A stretch of 64,000 nt of DNA from Aquarana catesbeiana (GCF_042186555.1 NC_133327.1:105923167-105987166); one strand, 5' to 3'. Shown: positions 12,177-23,100, counted from the stretch's first letter. A program made the numbers and translations. The notes: generated by a model not told the origin, from the letters alone.

Positions 12177-12209
12177 TATCCCAGCTTAGTGCAGCTACAG
12201 GCCATTAGT

Positions 12210-15200
12210 ATGTCTGGAAGGCCAAGAAGGAGAGGCAGACAGTCACAAGCCAATAAGAGAGGGCAAGCAGGCTCTGTGTCTAGTGCTGGTCGTGGAGACG
12301 GTGCATCCTCATCAGCACGTGGCCATGGGACACGCTTGGCCTTTTTTTCGGCAGCTGGCCGTGTTGAGCCGCAACATGCGGAAGACTTGGTCGAGTGGAT
12401 GACCAAGCCGTCCTCATCCTCCTCATCCTCTCTCACCCATGCCCAGGGTGCTTTGTCTGGCAAAGCAGCGGCCTCTTCCCTCAGCTCAATGTCATCAGTG
12501 ACTCCTTCCCTAGCTCCACCATGTCCTCATGAGGATTCCCTCGAACTGTTTGACCACAGTGTTGGGTACATGCTCCAGGAGGATGCCCAGCGTTTGGAAG
12601 GCTCTGATGACGATACTGAGCTCGATGAAGGCAGTAACATGAGCACGGACAGAGGGGGTGCCCAAGAAGGACAGCAATCTGGCAGTCATGCTCCCCCTGC
12701 TGCAGCATACTGCCAGGTTTGCTCCAGTGATGAGGAGGGAGGGGATGATGAGGTCACTGACTCAACGTGGGTGCCTGATAGGAGAGAGGAGGAGGAGGAG
12801 GAGGAGGAGGAGGAGGCGGCGGCACATCACCAACGAGGCAGGATGCCCTCCAGGGGCCAGCCTAAGGGCAGCACATTGACTGCATCACACCCCAAAGCTC
12901 CACATGTGCAGGGCGCTGCAGTCTCTGCGCATTATTCAAAAAGTTCTTTGGTGTGGGCCTTTTTTGAGACGAGTGCATCAGATCGCACCGCTGCTATTTG
13001 CAACATATGTCTCAAGCGTATCTCGCGTGGCCAAAACATCTCCCGCTTGGGTACCACATGCTTGACCAGACATATGTTGACCTGCCATGCAGTTCGTTGG
13101 CAAGCGTATCTAAAAGACCCACACCAAAGAACAAAGAGGATCTCTCCTTGCTCCTCATCAGCTGAGATTTCCAACCCCACTAGACCTTCAGTCCTCTCTG
13201 AGACCTGCAGTGAGAGGAATGAAGGTGTAGAATTAGGTGTGTCACAGCCAAGTACTTGTGGGCAATCTGCTTTTGGTACACCGACGTCAGATTGTACCAG
13301 GCAAATTTCCCTGCCCCAGCTGCTGCACCGCCGAAAGAAGTTTGCTCCCAGCCATCCACATGCCCAGCGGTTGAATGCTAGCTTGGCAAAATTGCTAGCA
13401 CTTCAACTGCTGCCTTTTCAGTTGGTAGACTCTGCCCCCTTCCGTGAGTTTGTGGAATGTGCGGTTCCTCAGTGGCAGGTACCCAAACGCCACTTTTTCT
13501 CACGGAAGGCGATTCGGGCTCTCTACCAGCATGTGGAAGGCAATGTCCATGCCTCGCTGGACAGGGCGGTCAGCGGTAAGGTGCATATTACCGCTGACTC
13601 ATGGTCCAGCAGGCATGGACAGGGACGTTACCTAAGTTTCACGGTGCATTGGGTGACTCTGCTGGCAGCTGGGAAGGATGCAGGACAAGGTGCAGTAGTG
13701 TTGGAGGTTGTTCCGCCACCACGCCTCCAAAATGCTGATTGTGACACACCTCTCTCCTCCACCCCCTCCTCTTCTTCTTCCTCCATGGCCTCTTCCTCGG
13801 AACCAGCGGTGCTCCGTAGGCGTTCAAGGGGCTACGCAAGTACGCAGGCCAAAAGATGCCATGCGGTGCTTGAGCTGGTGTGCTTGGGGGACAGGAGCCA
13901 CACTGGGGCAGAGGTTCTGTCAGCTCTGCAGGGGCAGGTTCAGAGGTGGTTGACGCCACGCCAACTTAAGGCAGGAATGGTGGTTTGCGACAATGGCACC
14001 AACCTCCTCTCTGCCCTCCGACAGGGACAAATGACCCATGTGCCCTGTTTGGCTCACGTCCTTAACTTGGTGGTGCAGCGGTTCTTGGGCAGGTACCCGG
14101 GCTTACAGGATGTCCTGAGGCAGGCCAGGAAAGTCTGTGTGCATTTCCGCCGGTCATATAATGCCAGTGCTCGGCTGACGGACCTCCAAAAGGAGTTTAA
14201 CCTGCCCAAGAACCGCCTAATCTGTGACATGCCCACCAGGTGGAACTCAACGTTGGCCATGCTGCAGCGGCTGCACACGCAGCAGAGGGCCATCAATGAG
14301 TACCTGTGCGACTATGGCACCAGGACAGGGTCAGGGGAGCTTGGTTTTTTTTCCCCACGCCAGTGGGCCATGATCAGGGATGCATGCACTGTCCTGTCAC
14401 CATTCGAGGAGGCCACGAGGATGGTGAGCAGTGACAGTGCATGCATCAGTGACACTGTCCCCCTTGTCCACCTGTTGGAGCACACGCTGCGTGGAATAAT
14501 GGACAGGGCACTTGAGGCAGAACAGAGGCAGGAAGAGGAGGACTTCCTTAGCTCTCAAGGCCCCCTTTATCCAGACAGTGTTCCTGCGTGCCCGCCGATC
14601 ACACAGGAAGAGGACGAGGAGGAAGAGGAGGAGGAGGAAGATTGTGTCAGTATGGAGGTGGAGCCTGGCACTCAGCATCAGCAGCAGTCTTTAAGGGATC
14701 AGTCCCAAGAAACACATGGACTTGTACGTGGCTGGGAGGAGGTGGCTGCGGACCATGTCGTTCTTAGTGACCCAGAGGACTCCGGACCGAATGCCTCAGC
14801 AAACCTACGCTGCATGGCCTCCCTGATCCTGCAAAGCCTGCGTAAGGATCCTCGTATTCGTGGTATCAAGGAGAAGGACCAATACTGGCTGGCAACCCTC
14901 CTTGATCCACGTTACAAGGGTAAGGTTGCGGACCTTATCTTGCCATCGCAGAGGGAGCAGAGGATGAAACATCTTCGGGAGGCCTTGCAGAAAGGTCTGT
15001 GCAACGCGTTCCCAGAGACTGGGAGGTTACAAACTCCTGTTTCTGGACAACGTGTTGCTGAGGCTTCGGTCAGTCAAAGAAGGAGCGGTGGAGAAGGTGG
15101 CCGTCTGACCGATGCGTTCAGACAATTTTTTGGTCCACAGCCCCAAGGTATGATCGGTTCCAGCAACCATCGCCAGCGTCTGTTTTACATGGTGCAGGAA

Positions 15201-15491
15201 TACCTAGGGGCAAGATCAGACTTGGACACCTTTCCCACCGAAAATCCTCTGGGTTACTGGGTCTTGAGGATGGATCACTGGCCAGAGCTTGCACAGTATG
15301 CAATTGAGCTACTGGCCTGTCCTGCATCCAGCGTTCTTTCGGAACGCACATTCAGTGCTGCTGGAGGCGTGGTAACCGATCACAGGGTGCGTCTGTCCAC
15401 CGACTCGGTCGATCGGCTGACCTTCATAAAAATGAATGAGTCTTGGATCACCACCAGCTACCAAGCACCTGATGCTGATGTAACCGAATAA
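12210..15491 (+). CDS. hAT transposase with BED zinc finger (ZBED-like), 1093 aa, intact
   Basis: The product should cut and paste the surrounding hAT element in the nucleus. I chose the ATG at 12210 because it has A at -3 and starts MSGRPRRRG; the frame is open 13 codons further upstream but without an ATG. Visible parts: a low-complexity N-terminus with an acidic run; a BED-type zinc finger with C264, C267, H288 and H293; an RNase-H-like core with ITADSWSS (D463), VVCDNGTN (D594), CLAH (C613, H616), PTRWNS (R677, W678) and LDPRYK (899); a second acidic stretch around 790-805 inside the insertion domain; and a hATC dimerisation region from about 1012 with SSVLSERTFS (E1045) as the catalytic glutamate. 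All three DDE residues are present and no stop or frameshift interrupts the gene. It is longer than typical hAT transposases (600-800 aa) because of the N-terminal and acidic insertions. A domesticated ZBED gene is unlikely, since intact ends and target duplications surround it. Confidence 0.95.
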   Translation: MSGRPRRRGRQSQANKRGQAGSVSSAGRGDGASSSARGHGTRLAFFSAAGRVEPQHAEDLVEWMTKPSSSSSSSLTHAQGALSGKAAASSLSSMSSVTPSLAPPCPHEDSLELFDHSVGYMLQEDAQRLEGSDDDTELDEGSNMSTDRGGAQEGQQSGSHAPPAAAYCQVCSSDEEGGDDEVTDSTWVPDRREEEEEEEEEEAAAHHQRGRMPSRGQPKGSTLTASHPKAPHVQGAAVSAHYSKSSLVWAFFETSASDRTAAICNICLKRISRGQNISRLGTTCLTRHMLTCHAVRWQAYLKDPHQRTKRISPCSSSAEISNPTRPSVLSETCSERNEGVELGVSQPSTCGQSAFGTPTSDCTRQISLPQLLHRRKKFAPSHPHAQRLNASLAKLLALQLLPFQLVDSAPFREFVECAVPQWQVPKRHFFSRKAIRALYQHVEGNVHASLDRAVSGKVHITADSWSSRHGQGRYLSFTVHWVTLLAAGKDAGQGAVVLEVVPPPRLQNADCDTPLSSTPSSSSSSMASSSEPAVLRRRSRGYASTQAKRCHAVLELVCLGDRSHTGAEVLSALQGQVQRWLTPRQLKAGMVVCDNGTNLLSALRQGQMTHVPCLAHVLNLVVQRFLGRYPGLQDVLRQARKVCVHFRRSYNASARLTDLQKEFNLPKNRLICDMPTRWNSTLAMLQRLHTQQRAINEYLCDYGTRTGSGELGFFSPRQWAMIRDACTVLSPFEEATRMVSSDSACISDTVPLVHLLEHTLRGIMDRALEAEQRQEEEDFLSSQGPLYPDSVPACPPITQEEDEEEEEEEEDCVSMEVEPGTQHQQQSLRDQSQETHGLVRGWEEVAADHVVLSDPEDSGPNASANLRCMASLILQSLRKDPRIRGIKEKDQYWLATLLDPRYKGKVADLILPSQREQRMKHLREALQKGLCNAFPETGRLQTPVSGQRVAEASVSQRRSGGEGGRLTDAFRQFFGPQPQGMIGSSNHRQRLFYMVQEYLGARSDLDTFPTENPLGYWVLRMDHWPELAQYAIELLACPASSVLSERTFSAAGGVVTDHRVRLSTDSVDRLTFIKMNESWITTSYQAPDADVTE

Positions 15492-15622
15492 TTTTTTTTG
15501 AAATCTCAGATCCCTTCAAAGACTGCCTATGCTGATGCTGAGTGACTATCCCTGAGTAATTATCCTCTTCCTCCTCAATCATCACGCTGATAGCTTGTAA
15601 GAACATTTTTGGTTCTGGGCGC

Positions 15623-16440
15623 CACCACCAGTGCCTAAGGCACAATTTTTCAGCCCCTGTTTAACAGGGGCGTGTAATTACAATTTTTGATGTAATACTT
15701 TGCAGCAGGGCTCGTTCCTGCATTCCAACTAGAGTGTCTGTGAGGGGTTGCAGTGTTGTGGCACCAGCACCAGTGCCTAGGGCCCAATTTTTCTGCCCCT
15801 GTCTAACAGGGGCGTGTAATTACAATTTTTGATGCAATACTTTGCAGCAGGGCTCGTTCCTGCGTTCCAACTAGAGTGTCTGTGAGGGGTTGCAGTGTTG
15901 TGGCACCAGCACCAGTGCCTAAGGCCCAATTTTTCTGCCCCTGTCTAACAGGGGCGTGTAATTACAATTTTTGATGCAATACTTTGCAGCAGGGCTCGTT
16001 CCTGCGTTCCAACTAGAGTGTCTGTGAGGGGTTGCAGTGTTGTGGCACCAGCACCAGTGCCTAAGGCCCAATTTTTCTGCCCCTGTCTAACAGGGGCGTG
16101 TAATTACAATTTTTGATGCAATACTTTGCAGCAGGGCTCGTTCCTGCGTTCCAACTAGAGTGTCTGTGAGGGGTTGCAGTGTTGTGGCACCAGCACCAGT
16201 GCCTAAGGCCCAATTTTTCTGCCCCTGTCTAACAGGGGCGTGTAATTACAATTTTTGAAGCAATACTTTGCAGCAGGGCTCGTTCCTGCATTCCAACTAG
16301 AGTGTCTGTGAGGGGTTGCAGTGTTGTGGCACCAGCACCATTCCCTAAGGCCTAATTTTTCAGCTCCTGTTCAACAGGGGCATGTAATTACAATTCTTGA
16401 TCTAATATTTCACAGCAGGGCCCTGTGAGGGCTTACAGTG
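15623..16440 (+). repeat. 142-bp tandem array downstream of the transposase
   Basis: The word ACAGGGGCGTGTAATTACAA, or a close variant, recurs at an exact 142-bp period, with CAGGGG at 15665, 15807, 15949, 16091, 16233 and 16375. Inner units are nearly identical and the outer two diverge. Most units hold a small hairpin, GCCCCTGT-CTA-ACAGGGGC. The array follows the stop codon by about 130 bases and belongs to the hAT element. Confidence 0.95.
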
Positions 16441-17498
16441 TTGTGGCCACAGCAACACCTAAGGCCCAAATTTCTGCTGAGTATATAGGGCAGGACCATA
16501 CTTTCAAACATCTAACTTACAAACGACTCCTACTTGCAAACGGAAGGAGACAACAGGAAGTGAGATGAAATCTACCCCTAGGAAGGGAAATTCTCTCCTG
16601 TAAGAGTTAATATGGGAAAACAATTTCTCCTTTCCACTGATGCTTTCCAATCCTTGTTCCACAAAAAAACCCAAATTTTCAAAAAACATTTTTCATTGGG
16701 ACAAAAAAGTGAGGTGAAATCTTCTGAAGAGGAGGAAAGACAGCAAAACAAATGTCACAGGGGTGATAACCCTTCCCTATGTTTTCCAAAAAGCTTAGAA
16801 AAGATTTTTTGGCTGGAGCTAAACACGTTAAAAATGTTCAAAATTACAAACAGATTCTACTTAACAACAAACCTACAGTCCCTGTCTTGTTTGCACCGCC
16901 TGTATACTGCTGTTCAGAGTATATAGGGCCTGGTGGCCCCACACCTTTCCTTATTTTAATTTGGGTGCGGGGTTCCCCTTAATATCCATACAAGACCCAA
17001 AGGGCCTGGTAATGGACTGGGGGGTACCCATGCCGTTTGTCTCACTGATTTTCATCCATATTGCCATGACCCGACATGACATTAAACCCGCAAGCAGTTT
17101 TAAATGAGATTTTTTCCTTTAAAAATGACATTTGGTGCAGGGACTGTTCTAAACATGGGAAACACGTGTCACTTTACAGGCATACTATAGACACCCCCCA
17201 GGTACGATATTTAAAGGAATATTTCACTTTTTTTTTTTTACTTTAAGCATCATTAAAATCACTGCTCCCGAAAAAACTGCCGTTTTTAAAAGTTTTTTTT
17301 GCATTGATACATGTCCCCTGGGGTAGGACCCGGGTCCCCAAACCCTTTTTAGGACAATACCATGCAAATTAGCCTTTAAAATGAGCACTTTTGATTTCGA
17401 ACGTTCGACGTCAATGGGGTTCTAACGTTCGTGCAAACTTTCGGTCCGTTCGCGGGTTCTGGTGCGAACCGAACCGGGGGGTGTTCGGCTCATCCCTA
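16441..17498 (+). other. hAT right sub-terminal region
   Basis: Non-coding DNA between the 142-bp array and the right terminus. The part at 16920-17060 (GGGGTTCCCCTTAATATCCA type) and the part at 17100-17450 recur in the hAT derivatives at 44895-45330 (inverted) and 59180-60009 (direct). They therefore belong to the family rather than to this copy alone. Confidence 0.8.
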
Positions 17499-17506
17499 TT
17501 TCCAAT

Positions 17507-18558
17507 ATATTGTCTAGTTCATGTTTTCTATATTCCTATTATAATCTTATCATTTGTATACTGTTTTATGACACTATTCTTTACTTAAGTCCTGTTCATT
17601 ATAATGTAGCTCTGATGGCAGGGTCCATATAAACCCTAAAACGCTGTTCTGAACAAAGGTTTATGACTAATAAGCTGATTCTGGACTATACAAAAATAGT
17701 GTTCCGCTCTCCTTCCCATTAACCTTCAATGCAATCATAGGTTGGGGTAGTGAGGTTAGCTGTGTTGCTTAACTGCAGCAGAGAAAAGTCAGGTCAATGG
17801 GCTGAGTGTGCTGTGTGAGGGGGCCGTGTAAATCTCATGACCACATGGACAGGAATACAAATTGGCAAGCAAAACAGCTCCCATATTTGTATTTCAACCT
17901 TGAATTTAGCTTTTTGCCTGGAGTTCAGCTATAATTCAAGGTTGCACATACTTACAGTAAATAATACAGCAGTGAGTGGTCAGTGTACATTGCAATGTAC
18001 ATGGATTTCTTTAGAACAAATCAATTGCCTTAATAAAAAATAAAAGAAACTAAGTAAAGTCCCAACAAGTGCATACTTTTTATGTAGCTGCTTTCTGATT
18101 GGGGTCTTGAAAGCAACAGCAACAGTCATGTTGCTAGGGCTTGTTGCCTTAGCGATGGCAGCCACATCTTCCACTCTAAAGATTTGAGAGGCGACTGGAA
18201 CAGGACACTGGGGAAATTAGCATTACTGTACCTGTGGTGATGCAGGATGAAATTATGTTATCAGGCCTTCAGTAAAAGGCTACTGTCATAACGCTGGCAC
18301 TGTATCTCCCCAAGTATCTACTAATTACATACACATCAGAGGCTGGTAGTAAATATTTACTTATACCAGATATTGGCAATATGTTTCCAGCATTATTTCT
18401 CCAGTTTAATTTAAAGGGTATTAGATCTAAAATGCCTTAAAGTCTGAGTCTAATGTTTTAGATTATAATGACAAATTACATTTTTTTTAAATCAAATGTA
18501 ATGCAATCATATATCAGTTTCTACCAGTTTTCATTAGACATAACAATAAAGATGATTT
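17507..18558. other. unassigned DNA
   Basis: No feature beyond short chance open frames was found between the hAT target duplication and the next TTAA element. Confidence 0.4.
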
Positions 18559-18562
18559 TTAA

Positions 18563-19003
18563 AGTGGTTGTAAACCTTTGCATATACCCAATTAGGTGAC
18601 TTGCCTGAGGGATAAACATAGATGAAACAAATCCTCCTACATAAGTTGTTAGCTGTTTATCTTCAGTCCTCTCTTCTCTACAGTCTTTTAAACCACACAG
18701 ATCAAAGGTAGGGTTGCAGAGATCTAACATCAGACACTGCACAGTACAGATCAGAGAGCTGAGTGTAATCTGAGACATGAGTGGAGGGAAAGGACACACA
18801 CTCCCTCTACACAGTCTCATAGGAAAGCATGCATAACTGACACTGTCAATCACATTCTGTGTGCTGGGGGGGGGGGGGCTGTCTCCTGAGAAATGACTAA
18901 TGCAGATAGTAGAGGGAAATGCTCAGTGCTTTGGATTGAGGTTAGTACATACTATGGAGGTATGTACTCTGTTAATTTTTCATTTTAGAAGTTTACAACC
19001 ACT
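18563..19003. mobile_element. TTAA-flanked MITE, 441 bp
   Basis: TTAA lies at 18559-18562 and 19004-19007. The ends AGTGGTTGTAAAC and GTTTACAACCACT are perfect inverted repeats. It contains a G-run near 18866-18878 and no gene. It belongs to the AGTGGTTGTAAA-ended group found throughout the window. Confidence 0.85.
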
Positions 19004-19007
19004 TTAA

Positions 19008-20083
19008 AGCAATGGCATTTACTTTGCTTAACATGCTGCCCTTTACTTTTATTGATCAAAACCTCAAACTAATCTCAGGCTTGTGTATTTTGCCATTTTT
19101 AATATATATTTTTTTAAATTCCATTCCAGAATAGCTAAATCAGTGTTTTTTTTTTAACTTGATAAAGGATCCTAAACCTATTTTTAAACTCAATGGGTAA
19201 GCAGTTGTAGTTTAACAATGAATACTCTGCTGTTCTGTTTGTGTTGTTTATTGTCCTTCTAGTTAGTTGTTATCAAGACAACCTGCACAAACAAGAAGCA
19301 TTTCTGGCTTGCAGCAATTTAATGGCTGGTCGTGACTAGAAGTTCACGAATGACATTTCTCCACACAATGACCTGCCTAATGACCTTTTATTCTCTATCA
19401 AAACAATACCGCAGAAAAACACTTCAGAAACATATTAAATTGCATTAGCTTAACATGACCATAAAAGCAAAGAATACTTACACTTTCCAAGAGTTACAGA
19501 GAACATTATGGGGGGGTGGGTGTATAAAAACATTTTAGCAACTGGAGTTTTTGCAAAGTAATGAACTGACATTTAACTACGCTTGAATTATGGCTTTTAC
19601 TTTATTACATAATGTTTACAACACTGGAACTTTTTAAAGGAATGCAATTGAAAAAAACATAGATAATCGGTGCAGCTCGTAGGACCTGTACCGACAAGTA
19701 TGGGTGCTGGAAGTAGACACACACCCTGCACTTTTATATGTTCCTCTTGCTCTTGATGCTCTCACTCTGATTAGTGAAACAATTGAGAATAAAAACTAAA
19801 ATCTCAAGGGGGAACAAACACTGCAAAAATGTTCAACAGAGCTGTCTTCTGTCTCCACCCACAACTAGTCTATGCAGATTTTGTACACCAAGTTCCTGGA
19901 AGCTCTTAGAAGAAAAGCATGCCTAACTTCAGACAAAACAGCTTTTTTAGTTTTAGAGTAGGGAAAGATTTCATCTCCGTCATACTTTAAAGAACAACTA
20001 AAAAAGCAATAATGCCCCCAACCCCCAAAAGCAATCTCAACCTTGCTTTTTTTCAATGAAAAATTCTAAAAAAAACACTAACC
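19008..20083. other. unassigned AT-rich DNA
   Basis: No gene, inverted repeat or tandem repeat is supported here. Confidence 0.4.
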
Positions 20084-20087
20084 TTAA

Positions 20088-20541
20088 AGTGATTCTAAAC
20101 CCCAGTCATGAAATGTGAACAAAGCACATACAGTATATCTGTAGTGTTTATATGTCTCTCTCCAAAGCTCTAAGTGTCTTTTTTCTCTGGTACTTCGTTC
20201 CTTTGTTGTCAGCATAAGTCACTTCTGAGAAGTTTTCTCGACACGTGATAAAATTTGTGTTGGGGAGGGAGAGAAGCAAACAGCTTGTCTATTCAGAATA
20301 CAGCTCTGCATGTTCCTTTGTTCCTCTGCCTATGTGGAGGGGGGTGTCCCTTTCCTCCAATTAGCTCTCCCACAGTGTAAAAGAGCTGTAACTGCAGCTC
20401 TTCACCCCCTCCTCTGTACTCCTCACAGATGTAAAAGGATTTTATCACAATTGTGCTCCTATGTTGGAGGATTTGTTTAATCTCTGTGTATCACCTGAGA
20501 TTTTTCACTTCATTAGGTATATGAGAGGGTTTACAACCACT
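20088..20541. mobile_element. TTAA-flanked MITE, 454 bp
   Basis: TTAA lies at 20084-20087 and 20542-20545. The left end AGTGATTCTAAACCC and right end GGGTTTACAACCACT are inverted repeats with few mismatches. It has no coding capacity and belongs to the same end group as 18563-19003. Confidence 0.8.
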
Positions 20542-20879
20542 TTAATCTGCAGCCCTGGGACAGCAGGCATCCAAGATCTCTGATCTTGAATGTAGGCGAG
20601 TATATCTAGCAGTATTGAGAGTGGGTTGAACGGTTGGTAGTCTTTGGTAGAAGGTACTTTTGGACTATTTTTTCAAGGGGAACCATAGGAATTTAAACAC
20701 ATTTTCTAACTCATCATAATTAGTAGGACACCCATAGGGATGAGCTGCTGGTTCAGGTTGAGGTGAACCCAACTTTTACAAATAATTTGCTTCATGGCCT
20801 TTGAACTGATCAGATGGCTTAAAAGAGCCAACAAAGGGTTTTTTTGTATATTCCAGCCCCCTCTCAACAGCATTTTTCA

Positions 20880-21585
20880 AAGTGTTTGGAACAATTGTAC
20901 TATGCAGTGCTCCACAATGCTCTATAATATTTGTGCTTATTGTCTGAAACAATACATCACATTTTTTTCACAATATCTCTCCCTCTTACATTTGTCGCCT
21001 AATTAAGCTGCATACTCTCTAGCAAATGTACAATATTTGTGGCTATTGTCTCCAAAATAATACATTTTATTTTCCTGATAAAACCTGCCTAGCCTCTTCC
21101 TCTTATACTGGGGCCTAATGAGGCTGCCTATATACTGTGCAGCAACTGTACTATATTTGTGGCTTTTGTCTCTGAAATTATGCACTTTAATTTTTATTTC
21201 ACACCAAAAGCTACCTCGTATATTTGTCTTACATTGTGGCTTAATAAAAAACGTTTACATAAGCTTCAGAGAATGTACAATATTTGTAGCTATTGTCTCT
21301 AAACTGATATACTCACAATAAAAACTGCCTTATCTCTCCCACTTACTTTGCAGCCTAATCAAGATGCTTACAGTTTCTCCAACGAATGTACAATATTTGT
21401 TGCTATTTTCTTGGAAATTGTACTCTCTAATTTTTAATTTACAATAAGAACTGTCTTGTCTCTCCCTCTTCTGAATATTGCAGCCTAATCAAGCTGCTTA
21501 CATCCTGTGCAGTGACTTACATTACTTGTCTTTCTGAAATGATACATTCTAATTTTTATAGCATGATAAAACCTACCTCATTGTC
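20880..21585. repeat. diverged ~120-bp satellite, left block
   Basis: A unit of roughly 115-130 bp recurs with GCTTAC-type starts near 21005, 21120, 21248, 21360 and 21490. Each has TGTACAATATTTGT, GCTATTGTCTCTGAAAT, ATTCTAATTTTTA, TGTCTCTCCCTCTTA and GCAGCCTAATCAA in that order. Units are quite diverged. The array resumes at about 22930 after a nested insertion. Confidence 0.75.
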
Positions 21586-22925
21586 AGAAACCATGAAATC
21601 AGACTGAGACAGAAGTACAGGTAAATCACACTTGTTTAATAATAAAAGTAAAAAGAACAAACGTAGTCAAAACATAGCCAAAATTCAGTAACCGGAACAG
21701 ATAGTCATCCAAGCCAGAAGTCAGGGATCAACGTAGTAAAACAGCAAGCAGGATCTGGAGCCAGAAGGGATGTCAGCAACGCAAGTCTTTAACCGCTTCC
21801 CGACCAACCGCCACAGTTATACTGCGGCAGGTTGGCTCCCCTTCGCGAGCTGTCGTAGCTATACGTCGGCTCGCGCGCCCGCTGCACAGCGGGGGTGTCG
21901 GTGCTCGTGGCCGAAGGTCATGATGACCACCGGCCATGAGCGATCATGAGCAGGAGAGACAGAACAGGGACGAGTGTGTGTAAACACACACTTCCCTGTT
22001 CTGTTCTGACAGGAGTGACAGATTGTGTGTTCCTTTTAGCTAGGAACCACAATCCGTCAATTCCTCCAGTCAATCCCCTCCCCCTTCAGTTAGTATGACC
22101 TCCCAGGGAACAAAGTTAACCCCTCGAGCGCCCCTAGTGTTAACCCCTTCACTGCCAGTGACATTTTTACAGTAATCAATGCAATTTTATAGCATTGATC
22201 GCTGTATTAATGCCAATGGTTCCAAAAATGTGTCAAAATTGTCCGATGTGTCTGCCATAATGTCGCAGTCATGATAAAAATCATAGATCGCACCATCACT
22301 ATTAAAAAAAAAAATAATAAAAATGCTATAAATCTATCCCCTATTTTGTAGACGCTATAACTTTTGCGCAAACCAATCAATATACGCTTATTGCGATTTT
22401 TTTTTAACCAAAAATATGTAGAAGAATACACATCAGCCTAAACTGAGGAAAACATTTTTTTTTTATATATACTTTTTGGGGATATTTATTTTAGCAAAAA
22501 GTAAAAAATAATGCATTTTTTTCAAAATTGTCACTCTTTTTTTGTTTATAGCGCAAAAAGTAAAAAACGCAGAGGCGATCAAATACCACCAAAAGAAAGC
22601 TCTATTTGTGGGAAAAAAGGATGTCAATTTTGTTTGGGTACAACGTCGCACAACCGCGTAATTGTCAGTTAAAAACGGCACAGTGCCGAATCGCAAAAAG
22701 TATTCTGGTCAGGAAGGGGTTAAATTCTTCCGGGGCTGAAGTGGTTTAACAGGAATGCAGGAGATTGTCTCTGTGATGTTGACCAAGGTGAAGGCAGAGA
22801 TCCTCTGGACTGGACGGCTTAAGTAGGCAGGACTGATGAGCAGGATATCATCAACAGCTGAGTAACTGTGGAGAGAGATGGGGGCTGGCAAGTAGCCTAC
22901 AGCTGAGCGGCCAGCTCAGAGAAGG
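21586..22925 (-). mobile_element. interspersed repeat, solo-LTR-like, interrupted by a TTAA element
   Basis: The outer parts (21586-21790 and 22750-22925) match, in reverse complement, the sequence at about 57780-58141. The insertion splits the ~120-bp satellite. On the minus strand it ends with GGTTTCTGACA after an ATTAAA-like signal, which could suit an LTR. I could not confirm TG...CA ends or a 5-bp duplication, so the class is open. Confidence 0.55.
21793..22745. mobile_element. TTAA-flanked element, 953 bp, nested
   Basis: TTAA lies at 21789-21792 and 22746-22749. The ends CCGCTTCCCGACC and ACCACTTCAGCCCC (reverse complement of the right end) are imperfect inverted repeats. The related copy at 57.9 kb lacks this element, and the join there reads TGAA in place of TTAA, so the insertion point is exact. 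The inner region resembles those of 5966-8438 and 30289-31544. Confidence 0.8.
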
Positions 22926-22929
22926 AAGG

Positions 22930-23100
22930 GCTGAGCCCAGCCCTGACTCTTATCTCCCTCTCTTACATTGTGCTTACATACACTCCAGTCACTGTACTGT
23001 GGCTGTTGTTTCTGAAATAATACAGTCAAATTTTTATTTTATTTTAATTGGTGATAAAAATTGCCTTGTCTCTCCTTCTCATGCTGCAGCCTAATAAAAA
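22930..23100. repeat. diverged ~120-bp satellite, right block
   Basis: This is one further unit of the array at 20880-21585. It contains CTGTACTGTGGCTGTTGTTTC, CAAATTTTTATTTTA, CTTGTCTCTCCTTCTCATG and GCAGCCTAATAAAAA in the same order. Confidence 0.7.

Larger units (their letters stand above)
9708..17498 (+). mobile_element. complete autonomous hAT (ZBED/Ac-like) transposon, 7791 bp
   Basis: The element begins with TAGGGATGAGC (9708-9718) and ends with its exact reverse complement (17488-17498). It is flanked by a perfect 8-bp duplication TTTCCAAT at 9700-9707 and 17499-17506, the hallmark of hAT insertion. Inside, in order, are palindromic sub-terminal DNA with a promoter (9724-10010), a tandem array (10243-12176), an uninterrupted transposase gene (12210-15491), a 142-bp tandem array (15623-16440), and a right sub-terminal region shared with the derivatives at 44895-46925 and 58142-60009. 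Perfect duplications and an open transposase indicate recent insertion. Activity is inferred, not shown. Confidence 0.95.

Noticed and set aside
12176..15351. Several 60-106-codon frames overlapping the transposase gene
   Set aside because: Shadows of the GC-rich coding region; none has independent homology.
12210..15491. Domesticated host ZBED gene
   Set aside because: The gene lies within exact transposon ends and an 8-bp duplication, so it is a transposon gene here.
15623..16440. Evenly spaced repeats resembling a CRISPR array
   Set aside because: The whole 142-bp unit is repeated, with no spacer diversity.
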